Under the pieces are notes generated by a model, which had not been told where the DNA came from, ran no database searches, and saw nothing but the letters and a program-made list of their open reading frames with translations. A stretch of 51,236 nt of DNA, from contig JADFKK010000011.1 in assembly GCA_022564995.1 (NCBI GenBank), positions 1 through 51,236 on the forward strand. The letters run 5' to 3'. The position numbers were made by a program, and so were the translations under genes. Source of the DNA: Planctomycetota bacterium (GTDB taxonomy: Bacteria > Planctomycetota > Planctomycetia > Pirellulales > JADFKK01). Positions within the stretch are counted from its first letter, which is position 1. Each line of letters opens with the position of its first letter. Positions 1-8,308 of the stretch are shown here, piece after piece.

Positions 1-541
1 GCCCGTCTTCGCAAGGAATCACATCGCTGACCATCATCAACTGTGGATCGAGCACGACCAGAGCCTGTCCGGGCAACGGGGCGCCGTTGATTTCTCGCAA
101 CTCACCGATTCGTCGGTCCGTGCGGCGCAGGTGGTTGCCGTCGAGAATCTTGGCCCGATATCCCGGCAACAACTCGCGTCTTGGACTGCCCATTTTCTCG
201 ATGATCGCCCTCATTCGCTTGGCCGTTTCCTGCACCATGGCCCGAGAGACGGCCGGTTCGATTCCGCTCAGCTTGTCGTAAATCGATTTGACCGTCTTGC
301 CGATTTCGTCCTTTTGGGCTCGATAGGCGGCGTTGACCGACGGACGGATTTGGCACACAACCGCGGCCATGATGTCGGCGACCGTGGAAAAAAGCAGCTC
401 GCCACTTCGTTGCTGCTTGGCGGACTTCTCGAATATCGCGTCCAACCGCTCGGCCGCAAACACGTTTTCCAAGGCTGCTCGTACCATCACACACACCGGA
501 GCTTCCTTTTCAAATCGTTCAACAAGGTCTCGCAACACCAT
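1..541 (-). CDS. IS4-type transposase, 3' part cut by window edge
   Basis: The first 180 codons of a leftward gene are present and the reading frame leaves the window still open. The protein begins MVLRDLVERFEKEAPVCVMV and continues with a Lys/Arg-rich helical N-terminus, then a stretch with GYRAKILDGNHLRRTDRRIG, where the Asp in ILDGNHL fits the first acidic residue of the DDE catalytic triad in planctomycete IS4-family transposases. The start is set by an excellent ribosome site, AAGGAGGTGA at 546-555, five bases before the ATG at 539-541. The product would cut and join the ends of its own insertion sequence. Neither the remaining DDE residues nor the far inverted repeat is visible, so I cannot tell whether the element is intact. 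Family assignment is from memory of similar proteins. Confidence 0.75.
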   Translation of the reverse strand, partial: MVLRDLVERFEKEAPVCVMVRAALENVFAAERLDAIFEKSAKQQRSGELLFSTVADIMAAVVCQIRPSVNAAYRAQKDEIGKTVKSIYDKLSGIEPAVSRAMVQETAKRMRAIIEKMGSPRRELLPGYRAKILDGNHLRRTDRRIGELREINGAPLPGQALVVLDPQLMMVSDVIPCEDG

Positions 542-637
542 CGTATCACCTCCTTGAAATGCGTTAACTTCAAGTACAGTGACACGTTACCACTCAACAA
601 CAACAGCCAGCAAGATCGCTGGCAATGCTAGCTACAA

Positions 638-797
638 AAGGCTGGGACTAGGGACTAGGGAATCCTTGCTTCTGACTTGTCCAGTCCCCAATCCCCAATC
701 CCCAATCCCCAGTCCCCAGTCCCCAGTCCCCAGTCCCCAGTCCCCAGTCCCCAGTCCCCAGTCCCCAATCCCCAGCCTCCAGCCCCCTGTTTTCTGG
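638..797. repeat. G-rich/C-rich short tandem repeat tract (CCCCAGTC type), copy 1
   Basis: A non-coding tract between the transposase and the TPM gene. It opens with GGGACTAGGGACTAGGGA, passes through a short mixed linker containing TCCTTGCTTCTGAC, and continues as about ten head-to-tail copies of an 8-base unit CCCCAGTC or CCCCAATC before ending in CCAGCCTCCAGCCCCC. The same architecture, in the opposite orientation, occurs at 25799-25972, and a related tract sits inside the kinase gene at 37985-38137. Open frames through it encode only Gly-Asp-Trp or Ser-Pro repeats and are not genes. The rest of 542-885 holds no gene. Confidence 0.85.
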
Positions 798-839
798 AAA
801 ACGATCGATCCGGACACGTTTTCTATCCTTGAAAGGAGC

Positions 840-859
840 CTGAATTCTTGCGAATTCAG
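840..859. other. Small perfect hairpin 3' of the TPM gene
   Basis: CTGAATTC and GAATTCAG form an 8-base-pair stem with a TTGC loop, 26 bases beyond the stop of the leftward TPM gene. It is not followed by a T-run in that direction, so a role as intrinsic terminator is only possible. Confidence 0.35.
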
Positions 860-885
860 CTACCCGTTGGGAAGCATTTTTCAGT

Positions 886-1665
886 TTACCAACTCGCGCC
901 GCCGCCGCCACCGCCAAAGCCGCCGCCGCCGCCGAACGATCCACCGCCGAACGAACCACCGCCGAAAGACCCGCCGCCCCAGCCGGAAGCGCCGCCCCAG
1001 AGGATCATCGACCCAGCGAATCCGCGCCGGTAGCCTCGGCCGCCACGGTTCATCCGGCGGCCAAAGAACGACGCGATGACAAACAGAATCACGACCAAGA
1101 TCACGAAATATCTCAGCGGACCGCTGCGCCGTGGCTGGAAACGCTTGCCATCGCTGCCCTCCAGCGTGACCCCGGCATCCGCCGCGATTTCGGCTGCAAC
1201 GGCGCCCGTTAACTTCCGAATGCCCGCCGAGTATTGTTTCTGCTTGAAGTATTGCTGTGAGACCTCGCGGGTAAGCGTGCCGCACCAGGAGTCGGGCAGC
1301 ACGCCCTCCAGGCCGTAACCGGAATGAATCCGCACGTGGCGATCTTCAACCGCGAGCGTGATCAGCACACCGTTTTCTTTTTCCTTCTGGCCAAGTTTCC
1401 ACAATTCGGCGTGGCGCTGAGTGAATTCAAAGATCCCCTCGCCCTCGGTGGTGCTTACGGTGAGCACCTTCACCTGGGCGCCGGTCTGTTTCTCTAATTC
1501 CTTGAGCAGCTTTTCGAGCGACTCGGTGGTCTCGGGATCGATGACGCCGGCACGGTCGACGACCCTCGAGCCGGTTTGCTGGACGGTGACCTCGGCGCGC
1601 GCGACCAGCGCCGCGGTGAACGCGACAAAACAGATCACGATCGCCAGCGGCAGCCTACCACGCAT
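886..1665 (-). CDS. TPM-domain membrane protein with Gly-rich tail
   Basis: 259-residue protein. A signal peptide or membrane anchor (LPLAIVICFVAFTAALVARA, residues 5-24) is followed by a TPM domain (about 30-155) with the family hallmarks VVDRAGVIDP, VKVLTVSTTEGEGIFEF, ENGVLITLAVEDRHVRIHSGYGLEG and a later PDSWCGTL. A second membrane span (YFVILVVILFVIASFF) and a C-terminal tail of repeated GGGSFGG units follow. This layout matches the YgcG/TPM family of envelope proteins, several of which have been linked to photosystem repair or general membrane stress; the biochemical role here is unknown. The start at 1665 was chosen because it gives a signal peptide immediately and overlaps the upstream gene's stop by 11 bases, so the two are probably co-translated. 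The open frame upstream of that start is the antisense-like overlap with the neighbour and lacks protein-like composition. Confidence 0.85.
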   Translation of the reverse strand: MRGRLPLAIVICFVAFTAALVARAEVTVQQTGSRVVDRAGVIDPETTESLEKLLKELEKQTGAQVKVLTVSTTEGEGIFEFTQRHAELWKLGQKEKENGVLITLAVEDRHVRIHSGYGLEGVLPDSWCGTLTREVSQQYFKQKQYSAGIRKLTGAVAAEIAADAGVTLEGSDGKRFQPRRSGPLRYFVILVVILFVIASFFGRRMNRGGRGYRRGFAGSMILWGGASGWGGGSFGGGSFGGGSFGGGGGFGGGGGGASW

Positions 1666-2380
1666 CGGCCCGATCCCGGAGCAATTCCAGGTCCTTATAC
1701 AAGGCCACAAACTGCGGCCAGCCATGCTCGGTCGAGGCGTCGAGCACTTCGCGGATGCCGTGCAGCGAAACGTCGAGCGCCGCCTCAACCCGACCGACGA
1801 CGTCGCTGGCGCCGCTGGCATCGCGCTGGCCGTGCAGCCAGAGCAGCCCGCGCATCGTGCGGACCAGGCCCTCGCCGGCCGTTTCTTCGAGCGTGCCGAG
1901 CGATCGATCTCGGCCGCCCGCCGAGAGCAGCCCCTGACGCATCGCGATCAACAACGTCTTCAACTCTCGCTCGCAGGCCAGGCGGACGTGCTGATCCTCC
2001 AGCTTCAACTCGGCAAAGTAATCTTCACCCAATACGGTGATGTGCTGCTCGTGAATCTCGATCAACTCCAGCGGAAATGTGTCGAGCGAGTCCTCGATAT
2101 AACCGGGTGTCATCACGATCGGCGCGGCGATATTCTGCCGCCCCAGCCGCGGGCCATCGTGGGCCAACTCCCGCAGCATCGATAAATCGACCTCTCCCAG
2201 CACCATAACGCTCAGCACCCGATCGCGCGGCGACTCAAACCGGCCGGAGGCAATCGAGCCGTAAAACGTCAGCCCGCGGAGGTTTTCGCCGGCCAAATCC
2301 CCCAACCGCTCGGCGTATCCGCTCAGCGCATCGCGCATCGCATAAGGAATCTCGTCGAGGGCTTTCAATTCGCTCACCAT
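1655..2380 (-). CDS. Nucleotidyltransferase-like conserved protein
   Basis: 241-residue soluble protein with no signal peptide. Residues 33-60 (LRGLTFYGSIASGRFES and the following RVLSVMVLGEVDLSML) resemble the helix-GS-helix and first strand of the nucleotidyltransferase fold, although the usual paired acidic residues (D-x-D) are not clearly present, so catalytic activity is doubtful. The rest is mainly helical. It is the first gene of a two-gene leftward unit and overlaps the TPM gene by 11 bases. The pairing suggests a shared envelope-related task, but that is inference. I do not recognise the family by name. Confidence 0.7.
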   Translation of the reverse strand: MVSELKALDEIPYAMRDALSGYAERLGDLAGENLRGLTFYGSIASGRFESPRDRVLSVMVLGEVDLSMLRELAHDGPRLGRQNIAAPIVMTPGYIEDSLDTFPLELIEIHEQHITVLGEDYFAELKLEDQHVRLACERELKTLLIAMRQGLLSAGGRDRSLGTLEETAGEGLVRTMRGLLWLHGQRDASGASDVVGRVEAALDVSLHGIREVLDASTEHGWPQFVALYKDLELLRDRADAW

Positions 2381-2493
2381 GGCCGTGGACTCTCGCAGGC
2401 ATGTTCTAATTCACATTTGCCCATTATTCGGCAATCGCGCCATTCGGCAACACCAGTTCGCCCACTCCGACAAATACAGGCACGCCGCCGCAA

Positions 2494-2575
2494 GTGAGCG
2501 GCACGGCGCTAGCCGCCGGTGAGTCTGTGTTACGTCTTCCCGCACAAAACCCGCGGCTAGCGCCTGGCGGCTCAC
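2494..2575. repeat. Dispersed long hairpin element (GCGCTAGCC family), copy 1
   Basis: An 82-base imperfect inverted repeat within the 343-base gap 2381-2723. The arms begin GTGAGC and end GCTCAC, each carries GGCGCTAGCCGC, and the loop contains GCACAAAACCCG. The copy at 6914-6993 shares arms and loop; the one at 22839-22905 shares the core. The rest of the gap shows no gene. Confidence 0.85.
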
Positions 2576-2723
2576 GATGACCGCGGCCAAAATACGCGGC
2601 ACAGGATCGGTGCCACCCGATCAATGGCGAGCCCCCTGATTCTCGACGGCGAAAAGATGGGTGGCCCCTTCCATTAATAAACGCAAAAAATCTGGCAGAG
2701 GTGCCGTCGCTGGCGTGCCCATT

Positions 2724-3299
2724 CTAGGGTGCCGATTCGTCATCTTCGGATGATTCGTCAACGGGCGTAGGCATCATGCTAAAGAACGCATCGCAGCGGG
2801 CAACCACGTCATCTAAAGAATCAGTGCGGAAGACTTCACGGCCGAGTTGTTCGCATCCTTCCGCAACGCAACAAATGGCGGTTTGCTCCCAGACCGACTT
2901 GCACGGCCAACTCTTAACAACGGTCGCAAATACGGACGTGCAACGGTGTTTCCGCAGTCGCCCTGGAACGCTTGTGGCAAAGCCTACCTTGAAACGTCCG
3001 GGGTCAAAGTCCGGTTCAAGTTGCAACAGATAGAAGAACCCGTAGTCCGTGCCGGATAGTCCTTCAACGCCTTCGTTTCCATTTGCTTCGGCTTGTGAAT
3101 TTGAAAGAGTCCTTGCCAACTCATCGGTAATTTGCCGCAATTCCGTTTGGGTGACGTGGGACGCAAGCTGATTCCCCTTCGACGAGTCCCTTAGCTTTTG
3201 TCCCGTGATGCCAAGCCGCTTCATCACTTTGAACACAACCGACTTTTGCCGTCCAATCTGGTTGGCAAAGTCAATTACGGAAACCAGTTCTTTATCCAT
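2724..3299 (-). CDS. HTH + GIY-YIG-like domain protein
   Basis: 191 residues. Residues 6-33 (SVIDFANQIGRQKSVVFKVM) look like a DNA-binding or IF2N-like helix-turn-helix. From about residue 85, YGFFYLLQLEP, then GRFKVGFATSVPGRLRKHR, and later a Glu in the VWEQTAI segment, follow the order of GIY-YIG or T5orf172 nuclease domains (first strand, K-x-G strand, Arg helix, Glu). The canonical GIY and YIG triplets are degenerate, so the fold assignment is tentative. The tail is acidic. It is the last gene of a three-gene operon, 15 bases after the HEPN gene. The ATG at 3299 is preferred over an upstream TTG because GAGG sits at proper distance. A DNA- or RNA-cutting effector is a reasonable guess but unproven. 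Confidence 0.65.
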   Translation of the reverse strand: MDKELVSVIDFANQIGRQKSVVFKVMKRLGITGQKLRDSSKGNQLASHVTQTELRQITDELARTLSNSQAEANGNEGVEGLSGTDYGFFYLLQLEPDFDPGRFKVGFATSVPGRLRKHRCTSVFATVVKSWPCKSVWEQTAICCVAEGCEQLGREVFRTDSLDDVVARCDAFFSMMPTPVDESSEDDESAP

Positions 3300-3314
3300 T
3301 TCATGCCTCAACTG

Positions 3315-3998
3315 TCAGGCTGGATGATCCGCAATGAACCGCCCCACGAATTTGTAGGCGTCTTCAACGTCGGGGACTTTCACACCCGCCCCTTGCCCAT
3401 GAGCCACGTCATTCCGCAAGTCCCCGATGGATTGAATCCGCCGCCACGTCGGTTTGTCGTACACCGTCCCTTGATGACACGCATCGTTGTATTTTGATAT
3501 GCTCCCGTGTCCGTTCCAAGTCAACCCATTCTTTGTGCAAAGCTTTTGCAAATGATCTTCCAACACACCGCCAATCAACACCATCGCGGCGACGTGATAC
3601 TTGGAATCAAGCAAGTCTTTCGCTTGCTCCAAAAAGTCATCATGGACGTGTGCCCGAATCCGGGTTTCAAGGCTTTCAAGATGCCCGTTATCCACCGCAT
3701 CGCGTAGGGCTACGATTGAACCGACGACCGCAGGAAGGAACGTCACATTGTAGCCGGGGCTAGAAATCGACTTACTGGCTTTCAACTCGGGCAGATGCTT
3801 GAAGAACTGGCTTTCTTCTCCGGCAATCCGGTCAATGGCAGCGGTCGCTTTCGTTGTGAAAGCCCGAAAGTCTTGTTCGGGAATGTCAGAATACGTTGCC
3901 CCCATGCTATCCACGGTGGCTTGGTACGAATTGACTAACTTGGTTCCCTCGTCAATCAACCCATCAAGACGCGTCAGGATGTCACTCTTGATCGTCAT
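3315..3998 (-). CDS. HEPN/DUF4145-like protein
   Basis: 227 residues. The N-terminal half (1-120) is helical and of unknown type. The C-terminal half has the HEPN-like helical bundle: DFLEQAKDLLDSKYHVAAMV, then LIGGVLEDHLQKLC, and finally DLRNDVAHG near residue 200, which contains the RX4H motif (Arg-Asn-Asp-Val-Ala-His) used for metal-independent RNA cleavage in HEPN toxins and defence effectors. DUF4145 proteins show the same motif. The gene lies between its two operon partners, 18 bases after the first and 15 before the third, with a GAGGA ribosome site. RNase activity and a role in phage defence or toxin-antitoxin control are inferences. Confidence 0.75.
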   Translation of the reverse strand: MTIKSDILTRLDGLIDEGTKLVNSYQATVDSMGATYSDIPEQDFRAFTTKATAAIDRIAGEESQFFKHLPELKASKSISSPGYNVTFLPAVVGSIVALRDAVDNGHLESLETRIRAHVHDDFLEQAKDLLDSKYHVAAMVLIGGVLEDHLQKLCTKNGLTWNGHGSISKYNDACHQGTVYDKPTWRRIQSIGDLRNDVAHGQGAGVKVPDVEDAYKFVGRFIADHPA

Positions 3999-4016
3999 GG
4001 CGATTGTCCTCAGTCG

Positions 4017-4733
4017 TCAGCCACGTTCGGCCGCCGTTTCTTCGTCGATGATTTCAACGGACGTAAGTTTACCCATATCCACCAACCCAGCGAGCATATC
4101 AACTTTGTCATCAACGCTCAGAGACGCAGTGCGGATTTGCTTTTTTGAGAAACCGGCCTTCCGAGCCACGTCAATGAAGCGATCAACGGTTTCTATTCGC
4201 ACTTGAATCATCTCGATTTCAGACCTGTCGTTCTCGATTTTCAATTTCCGAGCGACCTGATTGCGGTGCTCACTATTGAGACGCATTTCTATCACACTGA
4301 GAATGAAGTCTTTGATATGGCCAATGATTTCGCCGACCCCGGCGATGTCTGTAATGCCTGGTGATGAATAGTTGATTCGTGCGACATCGACAGGGCCTTC
4401 CAAGTGACTGGCAAATCCAAACTCTTCCATTTCAGGACTGTCTAGCGTCTCACGCACTCTACTCATAGTAGTCGAAATCGACTCAAGCGTTGCATCGGTT
4501 TCATGCCAGTTAGGAAACGAAAACCGCAGGAAAATATCTGCCTCCATCGGATCCAAATCCATCATATCCATCAGCCTATGAAGATGCCTGCTGCGGGGCC
4601 TGCCTTGCTCAGTTCGCGATAACCAACGACAGTAGGTGTGGAAATCATACAATTGCTGTATGGCTTGAAGTGCATCGGCAAATTCGTTGACCGTCCATTT
4701 CCCGTCAATGTTGAGTCGCATCAAGTCGGCCAT
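4017..4733 (-). CDS. Conserved hypothetical protein, first gene of HEPN operon
   Basis: 238 residues, no signal peptide or certain membrane span. The N-terminus is helical (VNEFADALQAIQQLYDFHTY). The centre has a conserved-looking core, VARINYSSPGITDIAGVGEI followed by GHIKDFILSVIEM, and then a charged coiled-coil region (residues 160-205) rich in Arg, Glu and Ile. I have a sense of similar SPG-x-DIAG proteins in other bacteria but cannot name the family. It heads the operon, with GAGGGGGG five bases before ATG. The coiled coil may serve to gather partners; as first gene of a HEPN/GIY-YIG cassette it could be a sensor or antitoxin, which is speculation. Confidence 0.65.
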   Translation of the reverse strand: MADLMRLNIDGKWTVNEFADALQAIQQLYDFHTYCRWLSRTEQGRPRSRHLHRLMDMMDLDPMEADIFLRFSFPNWHETDATLESISTTMSRVRETLDSPEMEEFGFASHLEGPVDVARINYSSPGITDIAGVGEIIGHIKDFILSVIEMRLNSEHRNQVARKLKIENDRSEIEMIQVRIETVDRFIDVARKAGFSKKQIRTASLSVDDKVDMLAGLVDMGKLTSVEIIDEETAAERG

Positions 4734-4860
4734 CAGTGTCCCCCCTCAAAGATGTTGTGTCGTTCCAGTTCTTTCCTTCCGTGACAAATAGGAAATCCTT
4801 TTCTAAGATGAATCTGTGTAGCTCAGCCTCGCTCCAGGCCAGTCTTCCCGGGTGGATATT

Positions 4861-4889
4861 ACTCTAGCAGCGGGGACTGCCTATCGCAA
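4861..4889 (-). promoter_or_regulatory. Candidate sigma-70-type promoter for the HEPN operon
   Basis: Read leftward: TTGCGA (4884-4889), 17-base spacer, TAGAGT (4861-4866), 128 bases before the first ATG. The spacing is ideal but both boxes differ from consensus. The rest of the gap 4734-5052 has a small AAACTGC/GCAGTTT hairpin at 4938-4957 and no gene. Confidence 0.35.
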
Positions 4890-5052
4890 CCATATTCTAC
4901 CCTTGCCCGCATCCATCATCCCCAAAGAAATGGCGGAAAACTGCTGTTAGGCAGTTTGCTACAATCACCCGTGGGACGAATGGGCGTCGAGCAACTGGTG
5001 ATTCAAGCCAGGTATCGACCGCTCACGACTGGCGGGTAGGGAGCGATAAACA

Positions 5053-5160
5053 ATGAAGGACTGGGAACGAATTCGACACGAGCGAACGGACCTAACGGAC
5101 TACGTGATTCACTTCACGAAGCCACGCAACGGATTCTACGCAAACGGAAACTATCAACCA
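5053..5160 (+). pseudogene. N-terminal remnant of a possible abortive-infection-type gene
   Basis: The first 30 or so codons read MKDWERIRHERTDLTDYVIH followed by FTKPRN, a protein-like start reminiscent of AbiGi-type or related phage-resistance proteins whose N-termini carry a D-Y-x-IHFT pattern. After about residue 35 the frame loses protein character and becomes Arg/Pro-rich, although it stays open to 5613. I read this as the stump of a gene cut by rearrangement. The closeness to the HEPN cassette is suggestive of a former defence patch. Confidence 0.3.
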
Positions 5161-5537
5161 TACACGCCCGCAGTTCGCGCGATTGGGGCCATCCATCAAT
5201 CGATGGCCCCATTCATGCTTATGCCTCCATCGTCCAATCCAGAGCGACGGATTGCAAGGACACGGAGAGGGCCAAACAGACGAAGTTTTCCCGACACTCG
5301 GCCAAAAGACAACATCAACCGCCGGAAAAGGCCAATTGAAGAGAGAATTGGGGCCACCCAAGCGTTGTTCCGTGAGGTCAACTGGGCGACCATTGGATGG
5401 ATGGCACCAATCGCACGCCGGGTATCTCCCGCGAACCGTGATGGGCAGGCCCGTGACGCGGTGGTACAATGGCCTGCGTTTATTGAGCCGTGGCGGCCGC
5501 CGGCTCTCGGTGGCTGTCTGGGAACAAGTAAGTATCG
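5161..5537. other. Non-coding stretch with a GGGGCCAT hairpin
   Basis: No convincing gene on either strand. It contains a perfect 8-base-pair hairpin, GGGGCCAT (5185-5192) with ATGGCCCC (5203-5210) and a 10-base loop, lying just beyond the point where the preceding gene stump stops looking like protein. It could mark the breakpoint. An AGGAGG at 5548-5553 lies just downstream, within the WD40 pseudogene. Confidence 0.4.
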
Positions 5538-6223
5538 TTGCACGCGGAGGAGGTCACCGATGAAGTCTTCGTCGTCATGCCCAGCCAGGGGCTTGTTCAG
5601 CGCTGGAGCCTGAAGACGTTCCGACGCGAGAAGACCGTCCCGCTCCGCGAAAACTTGCACGTCAACAAGATCGTCATGGGATCGGATGCGACACGCTGCG
5701 TGCTGCTGTGGGCAAAGACAACGGGCGTCTTCTACGATCTGAAAACGATGAAGCCGATGACGATCAAAGGCCCGATGCTTGCTGGACACAAAAAGTGGGG
5801 GCTGAATCTGACCGTCTCGGCCGACGGCTTGTCGTATTTGGGCTGGGTCAACGCCGACTCGAGAGGCGGGCAGCACACGTTGATGCGGCTGTCCGGAAAA
5901 ACCACGACCATCTCCACGGGCGAGGCCGGCATCCGCGGCAGCCCGCAGTTCCAGCCCAATTACGACGGCAGCATGATCGTGTCGAACCAGGGCGCCGTTT
6001 ATGCGGGCGACTTGAAGAGGATACCGGCAGCGGTTCCGCGGTGTTTTTCGATCGGGAAACCGGCCAGGAACTCAAGGACCAACTCAAGCTCGACGCCAGT
6101 GAATTCGAGCAGGAAAAAATCAACAGCATTCGCTTCTCGCCCGATGGTCGAAACCTGATCTTCTCCACCACGGTCAAGGAGGTTCGTTACCTGCATCGGG
6201 TCGCGCTGAACTTGTCCGATTGA
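5538..6223 (+). pseudogene. Frameshifted WD40-like propeller fragment
   Basis: Frame A (from 5538) gives a beta-propeller-like sequence: EVFVVMPSQGLVQRWSLKTF, GVFYDLKTMKP, WGLNLTVSADGLSYLGWVNA, GSPQFQPNYDGSMIVSNQGA, the typical strand and S/P-x-D-G spacing of WD40 repeats. Near 6012-6035 this frame turns into nonsense, while frame B continues the protein: GSGSAVFFDRETGQELKD, then INSIRFSPDGRNLIFSTTV and LHRVALNLSD up to the stop at 6221-6223. One indel therefore breaks the gene. It lacks an N-terminal signal and looks truncated at the start as well. Related intact planctomycete proteins couple such propellers to a protease or kinase; the adjacent trypsin fragment fits that. Confidence 0.7.
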
Positions 6224-6513
6224 AGATCACTCCCGCCGCGCCTCTGGTGACCGCGTCCTTGTCGCCTCGCACGAAAATTGAAGCGGGCGAGCGAGTCACG
6301 GTGATCGGCAATCCGGGCCTGGGACAGACGGTTCTGAACCACACGATGACCGAGGGAATTGTCAGCAACCCTCGCCGCACCATTCGCGGCGGAACGTACA
6401 TACAAACCTCGGCGGCCGTCAATCCCGGCTCGAGCGGCGGCCCCATGTTTGACGTGCCGCTGGAACAACTAAGCGTCGCCGACCGCAAGTTCGTTCGCGA
6501 ATTGAGCAAGTAG
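6220..6513 (+). pseudogene. Trypsin-like (HtrA-type) protease C-terminal fragment
   Basis: Residues in this frame read GERVTVIGNPGLGQTVLNHT, MTEGIVSNPRR, GTYIQTSAAVNPGSSGGPMF. The NPGSSGGP segment holds the nucleophilic serine of S1C/HtrA-like proteases, and VTVIGNPGLGQ is the preceding conserved strand. The His and Asp of the triad would lie upstream and are missing; the only available starts are weak TTG codons. It joins abruptly to a helical end (SVADRKFVRELSK) and the TAG at 6511-6513. This is a leftover piece of a secreted or periplasmic protease, next to the WD40 fragment. Confidence 0.7.
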
Positions 6514-6900
6514 CAGTGCGTACAATTGGACAGTGCGGTTCCGTTCTTTCGGTCGCATTCGGGTCTCTACGATCACCGCGATATCACCCCGGTGCCTCAG
6601 GCCCACGGTTCTAAGAAGAAAACCCACGTCCACGAGGTAGGACATCTGCTGGGGCTTCCCCATGTCGGCGTGGACGGACCGATCGGGATCGGCTGGGCAA
6701 AGTGTCTCATCAACGTCGCAGTCGGTGGATCGACGAATGACAGCGTGTGTTACGGAGCAAGTCCCGAAGAGAAAAGAGACATCATGGGTTCCGGCAGCAT
6801 CATCCGAGCGTGGCATGCCGCGCCGTGGCAAGAGGCGATCGGGAAATTCTCCGGCCTGGCGAAGAACATGTGGAGGGCGGAAACCCGCCGACACTACCCC
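6514..6900 (+). pseudogene. Metzincin-type zinc protease fragment
   Basis: The frame open directly after the previous TAG reads THVHEVGHLLGLPHVGVDGP, with the full zinc motif HExxHxxGxxH, and about 65 residues later EEKRDIMGSGSIIR, a good Met-turn. The spacing fits a small metzincin. No start codon better than TTG exists, the N-terminal propeptide or substrate strand is missing, and the C-terminus runs into the dispersed hairpin element at 6914. I treat it as a remnant, although a leaderless short product cannot be excluded. Confidence 0.65.
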
Positions 6901-6913
6901 CGCTCGCTCGCTT

Positions 6914-6993
6914 TGAGCGGCAAGGCGCTAGCCGCCGGTGAATAGATGTTGCGTTTTCCTGCACAAAACCCGCGGCTAGCGCCTTGCGGCTCA
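6914..6993. repeat. Dispersed long hairpin element (GCGCTAGCC family), copy 2
   Basis: An 80-base inverted repeat, with TGAGCGGCAAGGCGCTAGCC on the left and the matching GGCTAGCGCCTTGCGGCTCA on the right, and the same GCACAAAACCCG loop part as copy 1. It terminates the metzincin fragment. Confidence 0.85.
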
Positions 6994-7079
6994 CTCAGAC
7001 CGTGGCCAATTCGATAGCGCCCCGCGGCTGTTGAATAATCCGGAATAGGGCTGCAGTATGGTGGCGTGCGATGTTCTTC

Positions 7080-8216
7080 CTACGCGCTTGTGCGGAAGGG
7101 CCGACGCGCGGCGTACGACTGGAGTTGTTGCAGAAGCGATTGCTCCAGTGACTTGTTGCCGGCTGTGCGGGCCAGGGCCAGGGCCTCGTTTGCCGTGGCG
7201 AGGGCCTGCGGGAAATTGCCGGCTTCGGCGTGGGCCGCGGCCAAGGTTGCCAGGACAGTTGGCTGGCGGCGGTTGGTGATGGAGACGGCTCGCGCGGCGA
7301 GGCGCACCGCCTGCTGTCCTTGTCGCACTTCTTTGTCGGGCGAGGTGGCCAACAGCCAGGCCAGGTTGTTTAGCGCGCTCGGTTGGTTGGGGTCGATGCG
7401 AAGGACTTCCTGGAATTGAGCAACGGCCAGGCGATCCGCGCCGCGCTTCATTAGCTCGGTGCCACGCTTCGTGAGCAGCCGGACAAATTCCGGCTCGCCT
7501 GAGAGCCACCGCTTGTTTTGCTCGACGTAGGCAATCGCTTCGGCGACGTATCCGTTGTCGAATAAATCCCAGGCAAGCGGTCCGATCTTGTGGGGCTCGG
7601 GCGGAGCGAACCAGCGCCCGGCGAACCGCGTTGCCGGCTGCGGTTGGTCGAGCCGACGTACGTCGCCCAGCAGTCGATCGATCTCCAGCGCGCCGCGATA
7701 AACCGCGGCGATGCGCCCCTGTCGATCGATCAGAAAGCTCGTCGGCACCGGCAACTCGGCCGGTTTCTCGAACAGGGTGGTATGCACGAGATGCAGCTTG
7801 TCGACGAGCGATTTCGAGGCCCTCGCAGCAACGAAGGGAAAGGCGACACTTTCGATGATCTTTCGGGCGGCGTTCGGATCGACCGGCTTGCCGTCGAGAC
7901 CGTCAACCGTGAGGGCGATAATCTCCAGGCCGACAGCCCGTAGCCGCTGCTCATTTCGGGCTATTTCCGTAAGTTCCGCCACACAAGGCCGGCACCAACT
8001 CGCCCAGAGATTCAGCAGCACAGGCTGCCCCGCATGATCTCGCAGCCGCGATTTCTCGCCGGCCAGCGTCTTCCACTCCAGCGTCGGCAAAGGCATCGAC
8101 AATTGCAGCATCACCAAGGCGTTTCCACCAGCGCCCGTTGTGACCTGCGGCTGCCGCGGATCGGAAGATGTCTTCGTTGTCGCTTCCGTCGTTGTCGCTT
8201 CCGTCGGTGGCGGCAT
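7080..8216 (-). CDS. TlpA-like thioredoxin domain + TPR protein
   Basis: 378 residues from the ATG at 8216. A short Thr/Ser-rich start leads into a redoxin domain (about 40-195): LEWKTLAGEKSRLRDHAGQP, then VLLNLWASWCRPCVAEL with the redox-active CRPC (Cys75, Cys78), the VAFPFVAA strand and the cis-Pro loop ELPVPTSFLIDRQGRI. It is followed by TPR-like helices (QFQEVLRIDPNQPSALNNLA, LATANEALALARTAG). In related planctomycete proteins this redoxin-TPR tail follows FG-GAP and ASPIC/UnbV domains; here those are absent and no signal peptide is visible, so the gene looks N-terminally truncated. The open frame extends upstream to 9035, but that part runs across the reverse transcriptase remnant and is not protein-like. 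Confidence 0.65.
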   Translation of the reverse strand: MPPPTEATTTEATTKTSSDPRQPQVTTGAGGNALVMLQLSMPLPTLEWKTLAGEKSRLRDHAGQPVLLNLWASWCRPCVAELTEIARNEQRLRAVGLEIIALTVDGLDGKPVDPNAARKIIESVAFPFVAARASKSLVDKLHLVHTTLFEKPAELPVPTSFLIDRQGRIAAVYRGALEIDRLLGDVRRLDQPQPATRFAGRWFAPPEPHKIGPLAWDLFDNGYVAEAIAYVEQNKRWLSGEPEFVRLLTKRGTELMKRGADRLAVAQFQEVLRIDPNQPSALNNLAWLLATSPDKEVRQGQQAVRLAARAVSITNRRQPTVLATLAAAHAEAGNFPQALATANEALALARTAGNKSLEQSLLQQLQSYAARRPFRTSA

Positions 8217-8308
8217 CCACCCCAGGGTGGCAATTCTCCGGCCAGCGGCTACTTTCGCGATCCCTGTCGCGAAATCATCGCCCTCAGCGACTGCCAGCCG
8301 GATAGCTC

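Noticed and set aside
638..797. Possible CRISPR array or Gly-Asp-Trp repeat protein
   Set aside because: The unit is only 8 bases with no spacers, and frames through it have neither start context nor mixed composition.
4810..4840. tRNA-like GTAGCTCAG sequence
   Set aside because: Only the D-arm-like string is present; no acceptor pairing, anticodon stem or T-loop in proper distance.
4938..4957. AAACTGC/GCAGTTT hairpin as terminator
   Set aside because: There is no gene ending here in the direction with the short T-run, so a terminator role cannot be supported.
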